Of a stretch of DNA of 64,000 nucleotides, positions 41,401 through 53,400 are shown piece by piece (within the stretch, counting starts at the first letter, position 1; each line of letters opens with the position of its first letter). The notes below the pieces were generated by a model. It made no database searches and was not told the origin of the DNA. It saw only the letters and a list, made by a program, of their open reading frames with translations. The position numbers and the translations under genes are program-made. The stretch comes from Gnetum montanum (Eukaryota > Streptophyta > Gnetopsida > Gnetales > Gnetaceae), in contig MNCI01017986.1 in the NCBI GenBank assembly GCA_015680685.1, positions 210,831-274,830 of the forward strand, read 5' to 3'.

Positions 41401-44400
41401 TGGCTGTTTCCCAAATTGGAACAGGTGTTTTTGGAAGTTTCCCCATGTGTCTTGGTCATCTCTGGCTTTGCTGGGATTTCTACTGTGAAAACTCAGCTAT
41501 TAGGTAAGATGTCTACTGTTTTTGGTGGATGTCTATCTGATCTTTGGATGTCCACACTTCTGATTAGATGTCTAAGGTTGGGCGTCTATCTTGTAGGTGC
41601 CAAAAATAAAATTGCTTGTTTTGATGCATGGAACCTCGGGATGCCTCCAAACAAGTCCCCATAGACCCTAGAACCCCCTAAACTCATCAAAATGAGCCAA
41701 AAATATCCTGAAACATGCCAAAACATCCATGAATCATCCTCAACAAAATCAACACAAAAGACATATAACATGTAGGGTAGAACAAGGGGATTGGAAGAGG
41801 TGTCCCTACACCAATAGCTCACTTGGTTAGAGCATTTAGCTTGTAGTTATATAAGTTACATGTTCAATACCAAGGGATATGCTGAGACAGCCAGCCAGAA
41901 AAATGTATGTTTAGGCTATGACATTAGTTAGCTGACCATAGAATATCATCATCAAATCCTTCACCTATCTCAACAGGTTAGTTCATGTTGTTAGGATAAA
42001 GGCATCATGCTGTTGAATCTTTCACGCATCATTAAAAAGGCCTGAAACTAGCTTTGATATATTTGACATACACAAATTATGTTACTATGTGATGCTAATG
42101 TTCTTTGTATAATCAATAACCATTGTATATGTTTATGCATTCATGTAAATTTATGCATATCATTGTTTGACATTTAGTGTGTACGTTATGTGAGTTATGT
42201 GCATCAATGATTTGGTGTATTCAGTAGCTTAGATGCTGAGATAGTTCAAAGATTGCAACAATGATGTTTTGGCTCACTATGGTTAAACATTTAATAACAT
42301 TTTTGGTTTTTAAGATGCTGTTGCAGGGCAGACTTTTCCCTGATGTCTTCAAAAAAGGCAACTTTCTATCTGTTAAATTCCTACGTTTTCATGAACTTTT
42401 CAAACAGTCTTTCCTTGCATTTTTTAAAAATACAGGGAACTTTTTGGTTGTTATATTCCTACGTTTTCTTGGACATTTTTGAAAAAGTCTTACATCATGG
42501 CCCCAAAAAAGAAGTGCCTGTTTCAGTTCATGTAAACTCATGAAAACTAAAAATAAACTTGCAACCAATGTGTAAGAAAATGATTCTTGATTCATAGAGG
42601 GTTATAGATTAATCGTAATTCTTGATTATGAATATTCCGTTATTGCCATTATATATGACTATTAACTAGTTCATTTATTCTTAGTGTTTTTAAAGTTTTA
42701 AGGTATTCTGTATTTTTTATGTTTGAATTAAATGGGTGATCAAACTAGAAATATTTTCCCTTTTTTTTTTGGTCGTCGACATTTTCCCTGAATTTTTCAT
42801 TTATAAAGCCATTTGATTGTTAACTCTTGTCCAATGAAATTTCCCTTTTTAAATTAACTTTTTTAGAGGTTAAGACAATTGGTCATATCTCTGGAACAAC
42901 ATTTCCAAGTTGGCAAAGGATGCTTGTGTTGAGCTTTGAACCCAGTACCTTTGGGTGCAAGGCAGTGCAAGCTAACCAACTTACTAATGGCTCATGCTCT
43001 TAAATTAACTCTTGTCTGTTGTAAACATGCTTTTTCTAAAATGCCATATTCTAGTTAAATAGAAACCATGTGGGATTCAAGTTTTATGATTTCTTCATGG
43101 TTTTCAATTTTTTTGTCTATTCAAAACTACTTTAGATGGTTATTAAAAATCACTAAATCAAGGAACATTGTGCTAATTATATTGCAGATCCACTTTATCT
43201 GTTCATCTGCTTTTGACTAGTAGTTCCCTGGAAATAACGATGTGCAATACTGTTTTGGTTTGATTGTCCAGATTAGCTTGGTGGAGATGCCACAAAGGAA
43301 GCTTAAGCTGTTGAAGGACTTAAACACAAACGTAGTGAAGTCTGAAAACGATAAGGTGCTGCTATTTGAGGATGGCTTGCCTTTAAAACTATTTAATTTT
43401 TAGAGATGAATTTTCTCATTGTTTAAGATTATTCATAAGGCTATAAATTAATAAATTAACTTGTGTTCACAAGTTTTGAAGATATCGTTTATGTGAATTT
43501 GGAATGCACAACTACTTGTTGGAATGATATCATGAAATTAAAATTGAATTTCTTTTTACCAATTATGACTTGTGCAGCAACTATATCATACATGTTTCAT
43601 GTTTAAGTAATCAGAAAGAATCTGTAACAATGTTAAATGATTCTTAATATGTGTATTTATTACCTGTCATGTAGGGGAAATAAAGATGTATCATAATTTA
43701 ACAGCAATGTTGATGTAAAACAATTAATGAGACTCAGTTGGATTTCTTAAAGTGAATTAGAAAATGGGTTTAAACAACGCCATTAAAAGCTACAGACAGA
43801 TGTATACAAGAAACTCCTACCTTTTGTAGAAAAAGTGACTTTTGATTTATGGATGAAAATCTGTGTCAAACAAAATAGAGATCATGGTATGTGATACAAG
43901 AAATAACAGTTACTAGATTAACATTAGGGAGGTGGAAATTGATGTAGTGAAATCTTAAAATACTTGGTTTCAAGATGCACTAAAACTACACTGAGACAGA
44001 CAACTCAGAGATAAACTACACCAATGTTTTGAGACTTGCCATTTTTTGGTTAAACCAATGATCTTAAAGGTTCACTAAAGAGCCTCTCAACACACAGACA
44101 CCCCACATTCCTCTTTGACTAAGAAGAATGCATTCTAAGGGTGTTTTTCTAGTTACTTTTAATGAAAATATAAGTACTGTGGTATGAGTCACTTGGTTTA
44201 AGTTTAGTTTTGCAAATAGCATGCACAGATGTGGTTGATGTATCCTTGCATATAGTTTGTACAAATCAATTAGTTTTTCACAAAAGGCTTCTTTGTATGG
44301 CGAATGATCAAGCTCAAATAGCTTTGCCCATATAATATGGGATTGCATTCCTGTATCAAACATCATCCAACTCAATTTCTGAGTACTGTTCAGGTGCAAG

Positions 44401-47400
44401 TTGGGTTTCTTGAGGTTCTAGACAAGACGAACATACAAGTGTTGTTTGATCATCATTTTTTTAGAGTTGCAAGTTGGTTGTATACTTATGAGTGATGTTT
44501 GTTTTCTTGATTATCTTCAGCTCACTCCTCTTAGGTTCAATAGCTTACTATATTAAGCCTAAGTAAGCTCATGTTTAAAACAGATCTCATGGACCAGCAA
44601 AACAATTCAAATTTCATTAGTATGTTGTGGTTCACCAATTCTTGTATAGGCTACTGCTAGATCTTATCAAGATTTGGTAGTATAAAAGTCTAATCTGTAG
44701 CTATCCTAACTTTATTCCAAATATAAGCAAATGCAGGACACTGCATAAAGATATAAATACTCCTATCATAATCATTCTTAAGGTAGAAACTTTAGTTAAT
44801 TTTCTTTTCTCCATGTTTCATCAAGTTATCTATTGTTAAAATGAGTTGCTAACTTTTCCAATTAGATGCTGCTGAAAATTAGTGTGTATGATTGTGTTTA
44901 TGTGCTCATTTTTGTAGTTTGGATATGTAAATATTTCTTGAGTACGAGATCTTCTAATCTACTGTATGTATTTCAGGAATTGATCTTTGGACAGCCTGGA
45001 GAAGAAATCAAAATAGAACTAATATTGCGGGTTGTTGCTGATGTTGGACTTGTGGTAACATTTTTATGACTATGGTCTTCTCTCCGTAATAATGCACAAG
45101 GCATAGGCATAGGCATATGTATATTTCTCTTCATAACCTTGTTTGACATCCTGTACATGTGTTTTATGCAGAGTTTTCTATTGGTTAGAGTTTTGTCTCT
45201 GTTACCACTACCCTCCTCTAGGTTTGAATATAATCTTGGGGTGCAAAATTAATGTCATATTATATTATTGTACCTTAGTATTGGTCCAGTAAACCCTTGT
45301 ATTGAGCTGTGGGTTTAATGATATTTGTTTAATGTGTGTATTTGTGTATTTTTCTTTTTCTATTTTTTGTGTGCGTTCATGAGCTGATCAAGATTTGGGA
45401 TGAGGTTGTGGTGAATGACTAAGAACAAATTATGATTGGTGGTAGGGTTGTGGTGATAGGGGCAACTTTCTATTTTTCAAACTAATAAGACCAAAAGTTA
45501 ATCACTTTGCATCTTGGTGAATTGCACATAACTCACTGTAACTCATGTATAGGTTGTTGTGAATGATATAGAGCTCACCGAGAGCTTACCAAGAGTCAGG
45601 GTAAATGACTGAGAGCTTACCGAGACTCATGGTCAGGTCATATTATTCTTTTTCTACCAAAAGGGGAAAAAAGGAATCTTCACAAATTCGAATTTTTATT
45701 CATTCTTCTTCCAACATTCACCCAGTTAAATGTCCTAGAGATGATTTTGATTTGTAAACACATACACACAAGGGCTATGACATCAAGTAGATAGCCAACC
45801 ATAATAAATCATCATTAAATCCTTCTCCTACCTTAATGGCCAGCTTATCATAGATTGGATTTTTTTGTGGAGAGAGTGATTGGAACCCTTGATAGAGTGA
45901 CTCCCCTTCACTGGCTAACCTGATGACCTAATAATTTTTTTAAAGAAAAGGAAGTATACAATATTTGGTAAAGGGCCTTCCCTTTTGCTTGACCTGGAGT
46001 CAGACACCTCCATGTAGCGAACTCCCACTGAGATAGACTTCCCACATGGATCGACTAGCATTTATCAAATTCTTTTTATAGAAAGTCTTGAATTCAGGGT
46101 TTTTCGCTGTTGCAGATTTCTCCTGATTTGGTTTCAATATCATCAACGAAGAATTCTGAACTGCTGATCTAGGCTAGCAACCCAAAATATGGGGGAGTAT
46201 AATGAATTAACATGCAATTGTTTTAAAATAGAATTTTAGATACAATTTATATGAATTTAAGGATTCTCATAATCTGTCCTTAATTTCTAAGAAAATGATC
46301 ATGGATGCATTAGATTTTCATGTATCTAAGATAAGCAATATAAATTATGATGAGATCCAAAGGAGCAAACATGTACGAACATCCAATTTTGTTTGGATTA
46401 AACATGCATGCAAGGCATTCTCAAGATCTAATCTAGATGGAATGAGTTCATAATGAAATGAGCAAAGGAACCTGATTTCATAGTAAATTTGACACATTTG
46501 TTGTACTGTGGTTTTATTGCTATTGATGTATTTTGTACAAACTAATTCATCTAACAAGTCCTTTGGGTCTATACAAATGTAACTAAACTTTGATTTAGTT
46601 CAGGGTAGATTGAACACAACATTTATGCTAAATTGCTATTAATTTGATATAAATTGACACTGGATTGATATTAAAATTCAGATCAAATTGAAACAAAGAT
46701 CAATGACAAATTCATGAGAGAGTAATCCAGCAGCATAATCAACTTCTGATTGTCTGTTAGCACTATCATATATTCACGAGTGACATCAATTTTCAAGGTT
46801 AAGCAATGCAAAATGTTTGGAAGATCGTTGTTCTTTGGATTTTCATTTTTCTTTCTTTTCATCTCTCTTTCTATTTCCACCGTGCTCCGATACCATGATA
46901 GAAATCATAAACTATTCTTGTATTCGCAAACAGAATTTATATAACACTATATCCTAAGCAATTCGTGGATCAATTTCTTGATTACAATGTGAATTACAGG
47001 TTTTCCCGTCTCTGCTTTTCTTTACTTGTGAACACTTATTTTCTAACTTTTTGGCCTTTGGTTGTTCTTATTTGGGAATCTTTTTCCTTGTACACTTTTT
47101 TTAACTTTTTAAACATATACACTCACACATATATCACAAATAAATCATCAGGAGAAGTTGTGACTCTCCACAGTGTGTTTGCAACATTTTATGAACTAAC
47201 TATTACCCTTGATATAGATTTGTGAGTTAACAAACACATAGACAGAATAAAGACAACAGTTTATGACAAGACACAAACAAATTTGTGGGATATGAATTGT
47301 TATCTTAACAGGGTGCATTCCAAAATCAAGAGAAAGCCTTCATATTTGCATCACTCCAAACCAATTCAAGTTCACAACCAAAGAATCAAAGAAATTCAAG

Positions 47401-50400
47401 TATTTTCAAGCCTTTGTAAATTACTCTGAAGTGACTCATATTTTTCCTGAGGTTCTTGGAGACATGACAATCTATCTTTGACTTTCTCACAAGTTGTGAT
47501 ATAACTTGCAACAGAATCAGAAAATAATTTTTTAAAAAATTGTCTTCACCACTAGGTCAAGATAGAAGTCACAATAATCATTGCTACTTAAAATCATCGC
47601 TATCTAGAGGTATTAGTCATGATATAGGTACAAGTAAATTATAACCAGTTCTGTTGGATTCCAAAAGCTCTATACTTCCGCCATGTCACTCTGACATCCT
47701 TAATACACAAGTGGGAAATTTATAGGTCAGGAGATCATTTGTGACATATCTCAGTGGCATTCTTCAAGACATACTCCTCTCAACAATACTTAAAAAAACA
47801 AACATAAACAACCTAACGAACTTGATGGGACACTTTGGACAAGAAACATGAAAGAAAAATCTATTGTGGAGATCACTATAAATCAGACAGCAAAACAAAA
47901 GGGCAGGAAGCAAGGAAACTGAACACTAGATTTATGTGGAAAATCCCTCAAATCATATGGAAAAATCACAAGAAAAGCAATGCAAGGCACTTGTATTCAA
48001 TTAGCTAGGGTGGATACAGCTTAAGGTACATCAGCAGCATGAGATACCTTGCAGATTCATGCCACAAACAAGTGCAGCAACATACCACGAATAAGAGCAG
48101 CAACGCACACGAATAGGTATACACAGAAACACACATGAACTTAAGCACATGCACACTTTTGCATCAACTGCATACAAATTACTGTAGCATTTCATTACAT
48201 TTATAAGTTTTGGGGATGAAAACTATTTACCCATATAACATCTTGGATAAAGCATGTTACCTCAACTTTATAGACGAAAAGATTTGACTTCAGATTCCAT
48301 CAGAATCTTGGAGTATCATACTTATAACAAGTATAGCCTCTGTGGGATCTTTGGCTCATTCACGCCTAGTGTTGAAGGTGTGAAGGGACAAACCCAGCTG
48401 GCGTATATGAACAGTATGTACCAGCAGTATTTTGTGCACAATGCATGCTATTGCATTATTTCAAACATTGAAAGATCGTGTTGTTGGCCTATTATTTTGT
48501 CATGGCAAGATAGTGTATACTGCACTAGTTCCATGCCATTGAGCTATTATCATGCTATTAGCCAATGCATAGATATTATATTATCTACTTATCCCTGTAG
48601 AAAATGCATGTCAAAGGGATGTCATAATACGGGTACAGATTTTGGATACTGCACATGTTGCCATTAGTTTTTCCATTGGATAATGAATGGATCACGTATT
48701 TTTGTTTTTCAGCTTTATTGAGATTGATTTATTCGTAAACTTTTCATGCACATGTTATATTTTATCGATAATAAACCATTTTATTGCTAGCAGTTTATTA
48801 GTCAAAATTTTGTTACATGGTTTAGATGGTATCATTTCAGGGATTACCAAATGCTGGTAAATCGTCTCTTTTGGCAGCTGTAACTTCTGCTAAACCAGAA
48901 ATTGCAGATTATCCTTTTACAACATTAATGCCGAATCTTGGGTGCATTGGTGGAGATCCAAATCTAGGTGTTTGGGGCTATTCTTCCAGTGCAACCATGG
49001 CAGACCTTCCTGGTCTAATTCAAGGAGCCCATTTGGGTAAGGTACATAAACATATACTCATCAAACTTACCTGAATTTGTTTTGCAGTTTTAGGCTTTGC
49101 TATGTTATTGTTATATCTAAGTTAAATTTTCATGAAATATTTCTTTCATGCAGGGGCTTGGCAGAAATTTCTTAAGGCATCTTCGAAGATCACGACTGTT
49201 GGTTCATGTAGTTGATATATCTGCTGAAGAGCCCGTGCAGGATTATCTTACACTAAGAGAAGTATTGGCTTAATTTAACAACTTTGATTTCCTTGTGATG
49301 ATAAAACTTTCATATCACATAGAAACTGCAGCACATATAGCTGACTACATGTAGTTGGGATAAGGCTAGGATGATGATGGTGGTGGTGATTATGCTTAAC
49401 ATGGATGAAGTTCCTAGCTCTGCATCTTTAAGCCCTCATCTATGAACTATTTTTACAATTTTTGTAAAACAAGTGTTGCTACTAATTAAAGCAGAGAATA
49501 AAAAATCATTAGTCAGGCCTCTTTTCCCTAATTTGATAAGACCACTAATAAACCTTAACCTACAATCTATGTTGTGAGAATCCCCAGCTAACTGTAAGCT
49601 ACACAAAGTTAATATTCAGCCAGCAGTGATAGCAGTATCTCCTTCTAGAGCTCAAATAGAATGCTTCAAATGTTTGCATTTATAATGTGTGCATAGATGA
49701 TACTTTCATATTTTTAGCAATCTGTTGGTTGCTGTCATGGAATATTTTAATAAATTCTACTTTTAAGAAATTTTATATGGGCAAAAGGTGGCTGTTTTCC
49801 CAAATATACATATATGAATGATGTTCAATAAAGCTTTATAGGTCTTACTTTAAACCATATAACATAATTTGTTACTTAGCTTTTTAGTAGTAGATGTAGC
49901 TGTTTGATGTGCCCTTTTTGAGGCATCTCTAATATTAGGGATGCATTCCAAAATTCTTAATAATTTATTAATCCTTATGCCATGATTATGTGATTTTGTA
50001 CTGTCTATCTAATACCTTTCATGTGGAATGCTTTAATATTGAATGAGTAAAATTTGCCTCTTTATACAAAAATGGGACTGAACTTGTGACTTGTAGAATG
50101 CAAGTCACAAGGCCAAACAACGAGCCATCAATAACTGCCCAAAAGTAGAACTTGATTATTTTCAAAAATACATTCAATTTATAAAATTGTGTAAGTAATT
50201 ACCCTGCTCATGCTACAAATGTCATTGGCATCAATCAGTAAATGCAATTTAAATCAATGAGACCAAATATAATAATGGGTAGTGGGAAGACATTGGTGGC
50301 TACTTTCACTTTTGTTCTTCTGGTTTCACTTTATGAATATATTTTTTATATTTTTCATTTTTTGCATTTCAGATTTTGTTCCCTTTTCATTTCATCTTTT

Positions 50401-53400
50401 TTTTTCTTGAAAGAGATAGATAAGATTTTATTTCATTTTTTCCTCTGTATTTCCATTTATTTCTTTATTTTTGTGACCATTTTAGTTGACGATTGATTAA
50501 ATTTTTTTCCAAGCTATCTATAGTCACCTTTTATGGAAGGAAACAGAATAATTGAATTCAGCTTTATTAAGATTCCTTGTTCCAATTATTTTTCAGAAAT
50601 GACACAGTATACAAGAAAGCATTGACATCTATTTATTGTGATTTAGCTGGATGGGAATTTAATGCTATGTTTGAATTCTGAATAACGATACAGAATTTGT
50701 GTTACAGTCTTCTTCTTAGACAGGATTTTCAGGATGAAATATTTATTTTGTCACAGGAGTTAGGTATGTACAACCCAGAATACATTACAAGGCCTCATTT
50801 AGTTGTTCTGAACAAGCTAGATATTCCTGAGGTGAATTTTTCATCAAATGCAGTAATTTTATCATGTCTGGATTTTTTATACTGTAAATATTAAATTTGG
50901 ATAAACTTTACATTATAATTTTTCCGGGGTTTTATTTTATGGTGTCAGCAGACAAGACAGAAATTTAATGGTATTAGCCAAGAAATAATAAAAGGAAACA
51001 AGTCGAGGAAGGGTCGTGGTAGTCATGTATTGCAGGAACAAGACAATGCTTTTCAAGGAAATACGAATGGGGCTTCTCAAGACGCAAGTGCCTTCAGTTC
51101 TGTGATGTGTGATAAGGAAGGAGAAGATTACTCATGCCCTTTGGCAGTTATAGGCATCAGTGCATTGTCAGTATTTCTTTCTAATTTGTTTTTCACTTCC
51201 TAAAATAAATCTTAATTTGCAGTATACTTGTCTTTGAATTGTTGCTCTAGAAAGCAAATAAAATAGCCCTGTCCCATCAAATATGGGGTCTACTATGTAA
51301 GTTTTCTTTCACCATTTACCTCTATTATGAGATAAGCAACTGGCCCAGTAACTGTTGTGCAGTGTTTTCTGTAGTAGAACTCATCCATGCGATTTGGCTT
51401 GGTTTTATATTGGGTTGCCAACTTGATGTTAACCCTTGTCCATTTGCATCTGCAGTTAGGACCTGTAATGACAATTACAAAGCAAATAAAATATAAACAA
51501 GTGCAGATGGTGTAATAATTTAAATTATTAAAATTGTACCAATGACCTGGCATTTATTTAATTTTTTGTTTAATCTTCAGTCCTTTTAGTTTTGCTTATA
51601 TTGTCTTTTGTGTTTTGCATGAGCCACTTGTAATTGCATGGGGTTATCATTCAGAGACTTAATACTCACCCTGTGAAGTGGGGTCCCAGGAGGGCTGGTA
51701 AATGAGTGAAAGCCTATTTCATGTGGTTGCACCCAAAGTTGAAATGAAGCCTTACAACTTGAGAACAAGTAGCTTACCATCATTCCAACTATCTGTTCAC
51801 CATATATGTATATCATCATGATCATCCTACCCTTGTCCTAACAAAATGGAGTTAGCTACATGAGTCCTCATTCATTAGTTGCCTTTTTAGGACCTAGATC
51901 TTTATCTATTTGCAATTTTTCATATCATTTTCAATCATTTTTCTATGGTCTTTTTGTCTTCATTTCAATAGCTTTCTTGGAATTGTGATGTGGCAACCTT
52001 TTTATTTATATTTATATTTTTTACTCATTACTTGCCTTTTTAAGACCTAGATCCTTGTCTATTAGCAATTTTTCATATCATTTTCAATCATTTTTCTATG
52101 GCCTTTTTGTCTTCATTTCAATAGCTTTCTTGGAATTGTGATGTGGCAACCTTTTTATTTTTATTTTTTGATAGGTTCACTATTTCATCTTATTTGGACC
52201 ATCTAAGATACCATTCTTATAGTTTATCTAAAATAGAAACCACTTTAAACCTTCTTCTAATATAGGTGTTGTGCAATTTATCCCTTCTTGTAATGTTTAG
52301 CATCCATCTAAGCATTCACATTTCCACTACACTGATTTGTTGTTCATGTCTCTTTCTTACAGCCCAACATTCAATACGCTATCAAATATTAGGCCTAATT
52401 ACTATCCTGTTTAGTTTTATTTGGATCTTTTTATCACATAAAATGCCACTAGCCTGTCTTCATTTTGACCATCCTGTCCACATCCTATGTTTACCTCCTT
52501 AAAAATCTCACCATCTGATTAGAATATTGATCCCATATAGCAGAATTATTTGCAGTGAGGGATATTTTTGCGTTCGATTGTTATTTAAATTCTATCACTG
52601 TCTACAATTGTACTAAAATTGCATTCCACGTATTCTCTTGTATTTCTACTAATTTATAAGCTTTTTTGATTCAGAAGCATGTCAGTATTTTTCCATTGTA
52701 GAAGCAATATTTGTTTGAAAGGCATCTACCAACACAATAACATCTCCAAACAATATACATTAAGGGATTTCATCCTCTATTTCCTCAGCTAATCTGTCCA
52801 TAACAATAGCAAACAATCAAGGGCTAAGTGTAGACTCTTAATGTATGTTTACTATGATTGGAAAATCTGATGTGATTCCACAAACTATTCTAATTCTAGT
52901 AGTAGCTCCTTTATACATGTATTGAATCACTTTAATATATTTCTTAGTGATGTTTTTCATTTTTAAAGTTCACCAAACAATATCTTTAGATACTCATATA
53001 CTTTTCTAAGTCAATGAAGATCATATGTAGTTTTTATGTATATTGTTTGAATTTCTCTATTAATCTTGTATCAAGAAAATAGCCTCTCTAGTAGATTTCT
53101 TTGGCATAAATCTAAATTGGGGTTTTGATTCTGTTAATTCAAGTTTGAGATGCTGCTCTATGACTGTCTCAAAGCTTCATAGTATCTCTCATCAGTTTGA
53201 TCTCTATATAGTTTGCACAATTTTGTGCATCTTCTTTGTTCTTGGAGATGGAAACAGCAGTGCATTTTCCCCAGTTTTTAGGCCTTTTTCCATCTTTCAA
53301 AATTTTCTTAAATAATTACGTAATCATGAGACTCCTAGATCCTCTCAATGCCTTTCAAGGTTATATAGGAATAGTACCTTGGTCCAGCCACTGTGCCATT

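Noticed and set aside
41771-41811. TGTAGGG...CCCTACA inverted repeat as the end of a MITE
   Set aside because: Only seven bases pair, no matching partner or target duplication was found on the left side, and it abuts a SINE-like head.
41814-41890. Genuine tRNA gene
   Set aside because: A and B boxes are present but acceptor and anticodon stems do not pair, and related copies with the same non-tRNA body show it to be a SINE-like repeat.
44064-44399. 111-codon minus-strand frame in the Obg gene
   Set aside because: No motif, opposite to the gene and inside an intron.
48254-48667. 137-codon open frame in the intron before the P-loop exon
   Set aside because: Cys/Tyr/Ser-rich without any domain, repeat or splice support, and within a known intron; a chance frame in AT-rich DNA.
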